Shown: positions 33,473 to 44,005 of the stretch, piece after piece
Numbering within the stretch: position 1 is the stretch's first letter
Layout: every line of letters begins with the position of its first letter
NCBI GenBank assembly: GCA_035048815.1
Contig: JAUCBN010000005.1
Location: forward strand, 18,502,517 to 18,566,516
Length of the DNA stretch: 64,000 nucleotides
Origin: Abelmoschus esculentus
Taxonomy: Eukaryota; Streptophyta; Magnoliopsida; Malvales; Malvaceae
Direction: 5' to 3'
Translations under genes and position numbers: made by a program
Notes under the pieces: generated by a model
The model's database searches: none
What the model was told of the DNA's origin: nothing
The model's input: the letters and a program-made list of their open reading frames with translations, nothing else

Positions 33473-34856
33473 ATGGAGAATCAAATAAAGAATGTATTGA
33501 TCACTTCAAATGGAGATGAAATTTCAAAGAACATTGCTTTACATTTAGCCAAACGTGGTTGCAGGTTACAAGTTTCCTACTTTATTATTTCAGTATACTA
33601 GTTTTCTCGGGAAAGAAAAAAACACAATCATGGAAATTCTGGATCTGTTCTGACCAGATTGTTTTTATCATTGTGTGATGGAGAAGAGTAAAATCTAGGA
33701 AACGAGATGAAATAATTACAAGACTTCGCAAAGCTCTATTTTTTACAAAATTCTTTTCAATTTAGTGTTCATTGTTGATTCAATTCAATCCATGTGATTA
33801 TGTATACCCTAGCTGTCTGCTCATTGTTCATGAATTAAAAAGCACTTTGTGATGTTTAGAAACCTTTTCCATCAAGTTCTTCTTAATTTACTCATGTTTG
33901 GTGTTCAAATTTTTGCAGTCAATTTGAGTTCTAACAATACCATTATTTTTCTACTCTAGAAGCCTGTAAAGATTGTGAAATTTTGATGGTGATTTTCAAT
34001 GAAAGTTGAAAGTGTTTTGTACAAGAAAACAGGATACATATTTGCTTTCTGTAGGCATCTCCTTCATTGCTGTGTTTATTCCAATGCAATGTAACAAATG
34101 AAACCCGACTATGTTGTGAATCCGGAAGATGCATGACCATCTGCAGTTAGCTGAAGAAGAGTTCAGAAAAATCGTAAAAGTAAATTTTATGGCTCCATGG
34201 TATCTTCTTAAAGCAGTTGGGAGGTGGAGGCGGGAACGTAAATCGGGCGGTTCCATCGTATTCATGACTAGCTGAACGAGGGCTGTATCAAGGAGGTGCT
34301 GCATATGGTTCATGTTTGACAGGATTGCAGCAGCTAGTTAGAGCAACTCCTGAGCCTTCCTTTCTTTTTGTACTCTGCTACAGTAGACATATTTCTTGAA
34401 GTAATCATTTCTAACCTTACATGCAACATAAACACGGACATCAAAATGTTGTAATATTTCGAACAATAAGCTTTTACTTTTCAAATTAAAGAGGTCCATG
34501 CTTCATAAACACACCAGTATATCCTATGTGTTGGAATATCAAATGACTTTGGGTTTTTTCTTTCATTGTTGTTAATAGATATTAGCTTTGGAGATTGGGA
34601 AACACAAGACCAGGGTTAATGCCATTGCTCGTGGTTTGCACTTAGAAGATGAATTTCCCGAGTCAGTTGGGAATGACAGGGAAGAGAATTGGTGAAAGAA
34701 GCAGTTCCATGGCAGAGATGGGTGGATGCTAAAAACGATCTGGCTTCAACTGTTATCTATTTAACAAGTGATGGTTCCCGCTACATGACCGGAACAACCA
34801 TATTCGTGGATGGGGCACAGTCGTTAGTCAGGCCTCCTATGCGATCATATATGTAA
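33473..34856 (+). pseudogene. Short-chain dehydrogenase/reductase gene, broken
   Basis: Classical SDR enzymes use NAD(P)H through a Rossmann fold. Exon 1 (33,473-33,564) gives MENQIKNVLITSNGDEISKN and ALHLAKRGCR, with SNGDEI in place of the usual glycine-rich TGASSGIG-type motif. The next normal exon is missing. Remnants at about 34,056-34,345 read KMHDHLQLAEEEFRKI, VKVNFMAPWYLLKAVGRW and GGSIVFMTS, then a frameshift before ERGLYQGGAAYG; the expected YxxxK catalytic region is disordered. Exon 3 (34,579-34,856) gives ALEIGKHKTRVNAIARGLHL, a one-base loss after DREE, then LVKEAVPWQRWVDAKNDLAS, YMTGTTIFVDGAQSLVRPP and stop. Exon loss plus at least two frameshifts: a pseudogene of a plant SDR group whose C-terminus normally ends RSYM, as here. 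Confidence 0.82.
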
Positions 34857-35557
34857 TCCATTGTCCTAGCACACTCATACAGAAAACAGCATTCAATGAG
34901 CCAGGTCATATATTCTTTATTTTCCACATACCATTTATTGAAGAGATCATAGACTCACCCACCCTAGGCATGTTGCACGTTAGACTCGCCCACTAGAATC
35001 GGAAGGTTGATCAAATTCAAAACCATTGTGATGCCGATTCCCATAATAATTTAAGCCGAATCGACAACTTGTTTGGCTTGCTGGTGATGGAAGTGTTGAT
35101 ATTAAGGCCGCTGCTTACATCTCTTCTGTTCAAGAACGTTTCAATCTTGAAAGAAACAATTCTGAACGAATTAAACTCCAAGAATTTGCTCACTAGGGAG
35201 TAATAAAGACGGTCCATAATTATCTGTAATTGTCTTAACTCCTAAGCATGGATTAAACATAGTTAATCTTGTCTTAGGTTGAGGCGCTTTTGACTTTCAT
35301 CTTCTGCATGAATTTGTAGTTCAAGAAGTTGATGTTACAGATTCTGCTAACAATTGGTTGTTTCCTTTTATAATGGCAATTCACATAAAACTATGGAGTT
35401 TGTCGTGGTAGTGAAGAAACTGGACTGGTAAAAAGTAAAAACAGTGAAATAATCCAAACACTGTTTGATATCAAAAGAAACTTTATCTGAAAGTAATTAA
35501 CTTTTAAAGGAACAAACAGTATGCAAATGGAAGAAGAGGGGATGATGCTTCATTATT
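34857..35557. other. Intergenic, with a possible small gene remnant
   Basis: At 35,095-35,196 (+) VDIKAAAYISSVQERFNLER continues NNSERIKLQEFAH then TAG. It resembles the C-terminal tail of small plant DUF761-like proteins (D-x-A-x-x-x-I...RF/QL-x-x-E). No upstream part is in frame. Weak evidence. Confidence 0.3.
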
Positions 35558-35770
35558 CTACCCTGAATATATATGAATGCCAATAGCAATCACAAAGATG
35601 GTGACTAGCCCAAAGAATATGATGGTGTGAACAAAAATGGAGATGGGACTGGTCTGAAAGTTAGCAAACTCCACTGCTCTTTTGTTTCCCGGTAGCTGAA
35701 ACAGCAACCCTGGTGAACACAGCACAAACAGCACCACTGCCACCACTAGCGGACCCCAATCACCGGACAT
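35558..35770 (-). CDS. DUF3339 small membrane protein A
   Basis: Seventy residues starting MSGDWGPLVVAVVLFVLCSP. DUF3339 proteins are plant-specific, about 70 residues, with two membrane helices; their function is unknown. Helix 1 spans about residues 5-25, then the family core GLLFQLPGNKRAVEFANFQT with the conserved P-G and F-N/M-x-x-T, and helix 2 about 44-66 (IFVHTIIFFGLVTIFVIAIG). The start was chosen because the W-x-P block directly follows this Met in all three local copies; the frame upstream to 35,860 looks like 5' UTR. No damage seen. Length and motifs are complete. Confidence 0.85.
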   Translation of the reverse strand: MSGDWGPLVVAVVLFVLCSPGLLFQLPGNKRAVEFANFQTSPISIFVHTIIFFGLVTIFVIAIGIHIYSG

Positions 35771-36927
35771 CCCTCTACCTTTTGTTTCCTGCACAATATT
35801 TCTTCTATATGGGGAAGGGTAGAGATTATGTAGGAGGGTTTTATAAGCTACTTGCTGCATAAGGCCAAGTGAAGCTCATATAGAAACATCCATCAAAAAC
35901 AAAAGGAGATGATTGAATAAGGCAAAAAAGAGGAGAAGGAGACAAAGTAAAGGTCGATGACCGGAAGAGGAACCTTGGGCTGGACGTTATTTTGGCCTTA
36001 AGTAACAAGGCACAAGTCTCCGGACGGCCTAATATGGCCAAATCCTTGTGTTGTGTGGACAAAGAAATAAAAAAACTCTATGAAGCTAAATGAAGAAATA
36101 GCTAACTTTCATGGTTAAACAATTGAAGAAAGAGAGACCAACAAGGAGACTCTCAGGTCTCACCATCCAGGGCAAGGCTCAGCCAGTGTCACTTGAAAGA
36201 GACCGTTTGGAACTGAGGAGCATCTGTAAGCACAAGAAACACATGTGACTTGTGAGTGCCAATCCAGTGGTAGCCATTACATTTAAATTTCTCAACTTTT
36301 CTATTAGAAAAAACGCTCAAGTTTTGGTTAGAGGAAATGAGAGTAGGATTAGATTAGGATAGAGGGTGATAGGGGTTTGCATGCACTTAACATATGCTTT
36401 TTAACATTGGTTTTATTACCATCACAGTCACTTTCCAAATTATTTATGAAATATAATCGAATAAAATCTATTCGAATCGCATTTGGATTTTAATTTAATT
36501 ATCTTCATATATTTAATGATAATTAGAACACTTTCATTCTGCTACTTTTGACCATTAAATATTAAATTATTTCTCACTTTTCTGCTGGAAATGGAAATGG
36601 AGTAGGTAGTTCATTTTCAAAAGGCCATTATGCTGTCTCAAATTTTAATAATCAAAGGCACTAAAAGAGAACCAATCCGAGGGTACTTTTAAAGCATTGA
36701 TTGATCTTTAAATGGATGTTGATGCAGCATCAAGAAACAGGGATTGGCTACTGTAAGTCAGTCTGCAATTCATTATAGAGGACCTATGGGATTGAGAGTT
36801 CTTATTTTTAGCTTTATATGATTCCTGTTCTCTGATTCTCTCCAGAATCCAAAGCCTAATTTTGTTTAATGCTTGTTTGATTCTTCCATTTTCAGTTAAT
36901 TCCAGAGGAGATTTAAGTGTACAGGAA
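35771..36927. other. Intergenic between DUF3339 A and B
   Basis: Divergent promoters are expected here because A is minus and B plus. No other coding evidence; the CT-rich/AG-rich stretch at 36,120-36,200 is unremarkable. Confidence 0.5.
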
Positions 36928-37134
36928 ATGACAGACTGGGCTGCTCCCCTCATAGCTTCAGCGCTGTTTGCATTTCTATCACCAGGGATAATCCTGCAAA
37001 TCCCAGGGAAGGATCAACCCATTGGTTTTATGAACATGAAAACAAGCGTGGCTGCCATATTTGTGCATGCTGTTCTCTATGCATTGTTCCTCATCTTGCT
37101 TCTTGTTGTTCTTCATATCCACCTCCCTGTCTGA
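36928..37134 (+). CDS. DUF3339 small membrane protein B
   Basis: Sixty-eight residues starting MTDWAAPLIASALFAFLSPG. The same two-helix plan as its neighbours, with core IILQIPGKDQPIGFMNMKTS and second helix AAIFVHAVLYALFLILLLVV, ending HIHLPV. It is the most divergent of the three and lies on the opposite strand, about 1.2 kb from A and 0.5 kb from C. The upstream in-frame extension from 36,862 lacks family similarity, so the Met at 36,928 is preferred. Function unknown; predicted in an internal or plasma membrane only from its helices. Confidence 0.85.
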   Translation: MTDWAAPLIASALFAFLSPGIILQIPGKDQPIGFMNMKTSVAAIFVHAVLYALFLILLLVVLHIHLPV

Positions 37135-37669
37135 AAACAAAAGCCACTCACTCCATATGATAAGATGAGGTGTCCATTCTGTACTATGCTGTTTTCTGCT
37201 CCCATGAAGCAGAATTTGGAAGAGAGTAGTTTATCTTATGTAGTTTTTCTGGAACCATACAACTTTAAGAAGTGATATGTCAATGCTATGTTACTCAGAC
37301 TCAGATGTGAGTTGGTATCGAATGCCGGTATGTTTATCTATAACATCTTGAAAGAAAACTATGAAAACTCCAAGCAACATAGCATTACTATATATCTTGC
37401 CAGATTTTCTGTTAAGATTCTTAGCTTGCTTAGAACCATAGGAAATACAACATGGCTTCTTCATTTCATGGTCAAATCGAATATGAACTTAAGGGCAATG
37501 ATTTTTAAGATTGATCACATGAACCAATTGGATTAAGACAGAATTAGATCCACAAACCAGAATCAAATGACAAATGTAGACAAAAACTGAACTTAAAATA
37601 CATACAATCCACAAGTTTAGAAAACTGTGTTTACGTTTCTAACGCAGTTGGTCGCTTGCTTTCTGTCAT

Positions 37670-37882
37670 CTACGAACCAACATACATATGCACACCAATA
37701 GCAATGAGGAAGATACACATAAGTGCAAAGTAAATTATGGAATGCACCAGGATGGACACTCCACTGGTCTGAAAGTTTCCAAACTCTACATATTTCGATC
37801 GTCCCGGAATCTGAATCAGCAGCCCCGGTGTTAGCAGTAGGAACAGCATCACCGCCACGAAAACCGGCCCCCAATCAGACAT
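37670..37882 (-). CDS. DUF3339 small membrane protein C
   Basis: Seventy residues: MSDWGPVFVAVMLFLLLTPG, core LLIQIPGRSKYVEFGNFQTS, helix 2 VSILVHSIIYFALMCIFLIA, ending GVHMYVGS. It is clearly closest to copy A (same strand, 2 kb away), suggesting local duplication with B as an older or independently oriented member. Intact, single-exon, full family length. Function unknown. Confidence 0.85.
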   Translation of the reverse strand: MSDWGPVFVAVMLFLLLTPGLLIQIPGRSKYVEFGNFQTSGVSILVHSIIYFALMCIFLIAIGVHMYVGS

Positions 37883-38704
37883 CTTTCCCCTCTGTCTCTT
37901 TCAACCTCTCAGCAACACCAGAACCCTTCAATGCAGATCACTTGGCGTCTGCAATCTGTAATCAATATAAAGAGTGGGGATGGCAATGAGAAAACAAGAG
38001 AAAAGGACGTTTATAAAGATGGTGCTTGCTTTCTGAAGAGACAAAGGGTTTGATGAGTAGGAAAAACCAAGACTAACGAATCAAGCTATTCTGATTCACA
38101 TCTTTTTGTAAGAAAATGTCATGGCTACCACAACAGTTTTGATTTCGTTTTATTTAACTTCGAGTAATTGAGTTTATCCATGCCCTGAAATGTCACCAGA
38201 AGCTCTGCCATTGTTAATTAGAAGCTTCAGAAGGTGACCAAAGTATAAACTATCCATAGCAGATTCCCCCATGATCAAGCCACAATGAGAATAAAGTAAC
38301 AACTGTACACGGCAGCCTTGTGCCTCAAGCCTTGTTGTGACATTCCAGGACAATACTATTGTTAAGGATGTTTTTTCTGCAACTGCAAGAACAAAAGCAA
38401 ATTCCAGTGCTGTTTTTGAAGTTCTTGCATAATTTTCAATTTGCATAATACAAATTTGTTATAATTTGTGCCATTTTATTTGGATTGGACATGTTTTTGA
38501 AGAGGGAAGAGCTTGTTCTTTTGGTTCAGTGCAAAAGGGAGTAAAGGATTGAACAACTTATTTTAACCCTATAAAGCAAAATGGAATAAAGCAAAGCAGA
38601 AGATCTATGCAAAATTGCATGTCAAGTAATCTAGAGCAAGAACCTGCAGCTTAGCTCAATTATTTCATAGAATTGATGTTTGAATTTCAATGTCTATAAT
38701 TAAT

Positions 38705-39110
38705 TTTTGGCTTAAGCGGTAAATAAATACTTAAATTATATTTTTTTATACAGGTGTTTAAAGTATTTTTCAAGTCGAATAGTTGTCTAATATTTTCAAT
38801 GTTAAATAAATGTCCATCGTGATTGTTTATTAAAAAAAATTTGTTAGTCAACAAATACATGACACATGAAAGTATTAAATATTTTTTAATTTTTATTTTT
38901 AAAATAAATTAAAATTTTAAAATATCTTAAAATTTTTAAATAATCTCTAAATCCTTAAACCAGAAATCCGCCACATTATCGATATTGATTGCGTTTTCGA
39001 AAACAAAATAAAACACCCTCCTCTCGTCAAACAATATATTACGCTTTTATTCGTAGTGAATCATTTATTCGACGATTTTAGTATTTCGTACAAAATTATT
39101 TATACTTAAA
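38705..39110. repeat. TTTAAAGTATA repeat family, copy 2
   Basis: CAGGTGTTTAAAGTATTTTTC, TAAATCCTTAAACCAGAAATCC, GATATTGATTGCGTTTTCG and AATCATTTATTCGACGATTT occur in the same order as at 28,910-29,300. Confidence 0.5.
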
Positions 39111-39339
39111 CCCTCGATATATATTTATTTCATAAAATAAATATTCATATAAAATATTTTTGACCCACATTATTACATTAATGTAGCCTAACATAGTTAA
39201 ATATTGATATCTCATTCTCAAGGCTTTCTATGCTAATAAAATAAAAGTAATTTTTAAATCTCAAATAGAAAAAGATCGAAAAGATGAATAAAAATCCTTT
39301 ACCTCCTTATCATGTCTCCTTCTATGTTTTGTATTAAAA

Positions 39340-39545
39340 AATTTTAAAAAATTGAATTTTAAACCATAATCTTTAATTTTTATATCTTAAACCCTAAATT
39401 CTATATCCTAAAAAATACACCATACATTAAATCTCTAAACCCTAGCCACAATTTTTAACATTAAACTCTGAACCCTAAACCTCTAATTTAAAGTGAAAAC
39501 ACCAATAGAAGCACGATTAAGAGGTAGACGGCATCCCAAAAAAAT
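39340..39545 (-). repeat. Dispersed GGTTTAGGG-like repeat, copy 3
   Basis: Reverse-strand copy: CTTAAACCCTAAATTC, TCTCTAAACCCTAGCCACAA, CACCAATAGAAGCACGATTA read opposite to the copies at 23,935 and 32,310. Confidence 0.6.
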
Positions 39546-39925
39546 ACAGGTACATGTAGAATTAGGCTTTATTTATTATTTTTAACCTTTAAATGTTGTT
39601 AAAAAAAATACTTTATCATTTTATTTTTTCGTTTCTTTCAGTCGAGTCAAAACACCTAAGATTAGTCGACTACGATTCCACAAAATATTAAAAATAAATA
39701 AATTCAAATAATGATAAATTCAAATTAATCGTTAGACCTTAAATAATAATAGAAAAATTCTATAACAGGCGTCGAACATTGCTGAACATCACTAACGATG
39801 AACATTGTTGAACACCATTAAACTAATTAATAAATATTAAAAATTTCAAGAACTTATTATATAATTAATAAATATTTAAAATAAAATTTCAATTAAATTA
39901 TTTTCTATAAGGAAAACTATACAAA

Positions 39926-40062
39926 TGGTCATCCAACTATCACTTACTTTTAGGGTTATTCACCAAACTAATTTTTTTTCATCAAAATCATTGTTAACAT
40001 TTTATTTTATTATTATTTTGGTCATCCAACTATCACTTATTTTTAGGGTTGTTCATCAAACT
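39926..40062. repeat. Direct duplication beside the LINE 3' end
   Basis: GGTCATCCAACTATCACTTA is found at 39,927 and 40,020, each followed by TTTTTAGGGTTRTTCAYCAAACT, about 45 bases per copy, separated by AT-rich filler. It marks where LINE homology stops. Confidence 0.7.
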
Positions 40063-40560
40063 CCATTAGCCTCTCTTCCCGCATGCACAATCCTAACGTC
40101 CCATGCACGTACAATCAGCTCACTAATTAGAAGAACAAGATTGCGATGGGCGATGTCAACCAACAACCCTTGTATCAAAGCCACGACTGTAGTGCTGTCA
40201 AGTTCAAGCACCACCTTACGGTTCCCTAGTTCCCAGGCTAATGTTAAACAGTCAAAAGCATCCCACAATTTCGCGCAGATCACCGAGCAACGGCCAATGC
40301 GCTGCCCAACACCACGAATCCACTCACCGTCGTCGTCCCGGATGATTCCTCCAGCGGTTGCAACCAAAGGATTTCCTCCACAGCTCCATCTGTATTAACT
40401 TTAACCCATCCTTCATCCGATCGGCACCATTTTTTACACAACCCTCTTTGCTGTTGTTGTTTGCGTATTTCCATAGCAACCACAATTTCCTTTGCATACG
40501 CCACACAGTAATCCACAACGTTACCAACTAATTCTCTTCCACTATCAAACACAAAAACAC
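40056..40560 (-). pseudogene. LINE ORF2: RNase H domain
   Basis: GWVKVNTDGAVEEI (first Asp), then after a frameshift TAGGIIRDDDGEWIRGVGQRI, AKLWDAFDCLTLAWELGNRK (Glu) and VVLELDSTTVVALIQ (Asp) and HAGREANGV, the end of the domain. The last conserved Asp block is missing because the element is truncated here. Confidence 0.8.
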
Positions 40561-41086
40561 ATCATCTCTTCCAAAGGATCCAGCAAGTTGTTGCAAACAA
40601 AATCGTCCACCAATTACTATTACTCTTCAAGTTGGCTTGTAACCAATCGCGATTACTTCCGTTAAAGAAGCTACGCCATAGGTTTTGTGGCACCAGCTTA
40701 GCCTAAACCTGCCTCGCCCGGCTACACGTTCTCAACACATGGTTTATATCCTCATCTTCTATACCGCACACAGGACATAGACTGTTGTTACCAAAATGTC
40801 GACGGGTTCTTTCCTTGTTCGTCATCAACCTATCATGGTTTAACAACCATAAAAAATTTCTGATCCGTTGTGGAACCGGAAGACGCCAAATGAACTTCTA
40901 TGAATCCTCCTCCTCAAGGAGTACCTCTGCCCCCAAAGTACGATAGGCTGATGCGGTTAAGAATATACACGTTTCAGTCCATCTCCAAACTAGCGAGTCA
41001 TTCCCAAATCCAGCATGTGGCGGAACAACGCTTGCCAGCTGATCCAAGGACTCACGTGGCAATACCAACGCAAGCTTGCTCCAATC

Positions 41087-43008
41087 TCAAGCCCCTGTTA
41101 CCGTTAGCATGCTAGCAACACTTACGTGAGGAGGATCACCGGGTAGAAGGTATTTTGTCGCTAAAGGCTCTCTCCCATTTAACCATACATCCCACCAAAA
41201 ATCGACTTTCCACCCATTACGAACTTGCCAACACATGCTTTGCTTTATTGCTTTCCAACAATGACTCACACCTTGCCAAAGCCTCGAGGAGTTTCATCGA
41301 TAAATTTCACTAGGCAATTCTCCAATCCATTTATACTTATCCCTTAGTACCTGAACCCATAGCTTGTCCTTACTACAAACCAAGTGATACCCTACCTTCA
41401 TAAGGAAAGCACAATTTTGGTTATGCACATCACGAAAACCTAAACCTCCCATATTTGATGGCTTTTTTACAATATACCATTTTACAAGGTTGATAACATT
41501 ATGGTCTAGTGTTATACCCCAAACAAAACGACGAATGCGTTTCTCAATTTCATCACAAATACCTTTAGGAAGCTAGGTAGTTTGCATTGTATAAATTGGT
41601 ATAGCCTGTAACACAGCCTTCGCTAGAGTAATTCTCCCGGCTAGTGCCAATGATTTTGCTTTCCAACCTGATAAGCGTTGATCAATCTTCTCTATCAGAT
41701 ATTGGTAAGTGGCTTGTGTAACGCGCTTATGTAGAAGCGGCACACCCAAGTAGTTCCCCAAATCATCCACTATCTCAAACCCAAAATGGTTCGTTATGAT
41801 TTGTTTTCGCTCTAAGCTGCAATTATTAGAAAAGAATATTTGAGTTTTAGAAACACTAACTCGGTGTCCTGACGACACACAGAAATCCTAGAGGACTTCA
41901 TGAACAATTTTAGTCTGCTTCAACGATGCCTCCGTAAATAGTACCAGATCATCTGTGAAAAACAGGTGCGACAAGCCCGGGCCACCACGAGAAAGCTGAA
42001 TCTGCTTCCATTGTCCATCAAGGATTCGCCGATCAATCGCCTTCACTAACTGCTCCATACAAATGACAAATAAATAAGGTGAAAGCGGATCCCCCTGTCT
42101 CACCCCGCGGGAAGGCTGAAACGAATCTATCATCTCTCTATTCTAGATAATTCTTGTAGTAACCGAAGTTATACATTTTAAAATCCACCAAATAAAACGG
42201 TCAGGAAGCCCTAACCCATAAAGAGAGCTTTCTATAAAATCCCAGCTTAATATATCATAGGCTTTTTCCAAATCAACCTTAATCGTCATCCAAGGTTTGG
42301 AGTCTTTCTTCTTTCCCATCGTATGAATTACCTCTTGAGCTAGAATAATATTATCCGTGATATGACGTCCTGGTACAAAACTTGACTGAGTTGAAGATAT
42401 CCAGTTTGGTAACAGAGGCTTAAGTCTATTAACCAGAATCTTAGTAATAACTTTGTACAATATCGTGCACAAGCTGATAGGTCTAAATTGTTTAATACTC
42501 TCTGGTTTAGCAACTTTGGGAATTAATACAATTAAGGTCTGATTAGTGATGTCGCCTAGATTTCCAATCGTGAAGAACTCTTGAACAAACGACACCACCG
42601 ACTGCCCTACAACATCCTAATTCCTCTGAAAAAACCCCGCATGAAAGCCATCAATACTTGGTGCTTTATGCAGATTCATCGAAAATATAACTGCACGGAC
42701 TTCAGCTAACAATAGCCTTTGCTGGCTTTTGAACACCTGTGAATGTCCACTCAAATCATTACGGACCAAATTGACAACCGGTTCAGCAGTGTAAAGCTTT
42801 GAGAAAAAATCGATAGCATGATCCTTTAAAACGGTTGGCTCCGAGCACCAACTTCCTCATTTAGGCGAAGCATGCGAATAGTATTGTGCCTCCTCCGATT
42901 AAGAGTGGTGGAGTGGAAAAATTTTGTATTACGATCACCTTGGTCAAGCCATTTACTCCGAGACTTTTGAAACCATAAGCTTTCCTCCTGCTCAAGGACA
43001 ACATTCAA
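41087..43008 (-). pseudogene. LINE ORF2: reverse transcriptase domain
   Basis: KWLDQGDRNTKFFHSTTLNR precedes the polymerase. Motifs: LIVLIPKVAKPESIKQFRPI SLCT, FVPGRHITDNIILAQEVIH, MTIKVDLEKAYDILSWDFIE (first Asp), RGVRQGDPLSPYLFVICMEQ and LFFTDDLVLF, where the usual FADD is FTDD. In-frame stops lie at about 42,142, 41,887 and 41,575, and the start is in a different frame from the endonuclease. The zinc-binding reverse transcriptase C-terminal domain (WQVRNGWKVDFWWDVW, HCW) follows. Not functional. Confidence 0.87.
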
Positions 43009-43034
43009 CTCAGATTTCAGTTTGATCTCTAAGT

Positions 43035-43990
43035 CTAAGAGAAACGAATTATGCCTTCTATCAATAACTCTCTCAATTCCTCCGATTCGGGCAAGAAGTC
43101 ACCTCTTTTTTTCCCAATATGGCCAAACACATCCTTATTCCATTGACGACTTTTTTCCGGAATTGAAAAAAGGCTATCAAACACATTTATATTGCTATCC
43201 CATCTCTCATGTAATAACCGCTTAAAATCTGGGTGATCATTCCATGCTGACACAAACCGGAAAGACCGTTGACCATTTCGATTCCTATCCGCCTCAGTCA
43301 CCAATAAAATTGGAAGATGATCAGACTCCATCAAAGGTAGATGCAGGACATTTGAAGACGCAAAAAAATCATACCACTTTGCATTACAGAGGAAGCGGTC
43401 AAGCCTTTGACTCAAGTTACCCCTCTGCCAAGTAAAGCGTGGACCACTGAAACCCATGTCAATAAGCCCCGTTCAGAAGATAAACTCACTAAAATGCGCG
43501 CAAGTCCCCACTCTCCGAGTCGATCCACCTGACCGCTCATCAAAACTTACTATAGCATTAAAGTCTCCACCAAGCAGCCACGGCATTCCAGGCCCTGTAT
43601 CCAGGACCTCAAGTTGATCCCAGAGGAATCGACGTTTACCCCACTCTAGGCTTGCATACACAAACGTAGTGTGGAATTGTACATTTGATCTAGAATCCAC
43701 ACCAATTCCATGTACAAACTGGTTTGAAACAGTAAGAACATCAAACATAATCCCCTCCTTCCAAAGGACCCATATGCCTCCTGAAAAACCATTTGCTTCT
43801 ACTCTGTATGAATAATCAAACCCCAAGCGACGAATGAAACTATCCGCCCCATCCCCACTTATTCGAGGCTCAAATATTGCAATTATATCCGGTAATTGCA
43901 CACTAACCAATAATCTAAAATAACGATTAAAGTCAAGGTCAAGAGTGCCTTGAGTATTCCAATACATAATTTTAATCATTAAAATAAGCA
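43035..43990 (-). pseudogene. LINE ORF2: apurinic-like endonuclease domain
   Basis: IKIMYWNTQGTLDLDFNRYF (catalytic Asn region), IFEPRISGDGADSFIRRLGF (Glu), then LLGGDFNAIVSFDERSGGST (Asp-x-Asn) and, after an in-frame TGA at 43,471, RLDRFLCNAKWYDFF and the terminal SDHLPILL His motif. All key endonuclease residues are visible. The domain nicks target DNA to prime reverse transcription. The likely start is the ATG of MIKIMYW or just upstream; the first in-frame codon overlapping the end of ORF1 is GTG. Confidence 0.85.
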
Positions 43991-44005
43991 TAAAGAACCC
44001 CAAAC

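Larger units (their letters stand above)
37883..39924. other. Gene-free stretch right of the gene island
   Basis: No supported gene. Holds a copy of the TTTAAAGTATA repeat (38,705-39,110), a reverse copy of the GGTTTAGGG-like repeat (39,340-39,545) and a short duplicated GAACATTGCTGAACATC/GAACATTGTTGAACACC pair at about 39,775. Confidence 0.55.

Noticed and set aside
38174..38446. 90-codon minus-strand frame
   Set aside because: No family resemblance and composition like the intergenic DNA around it.
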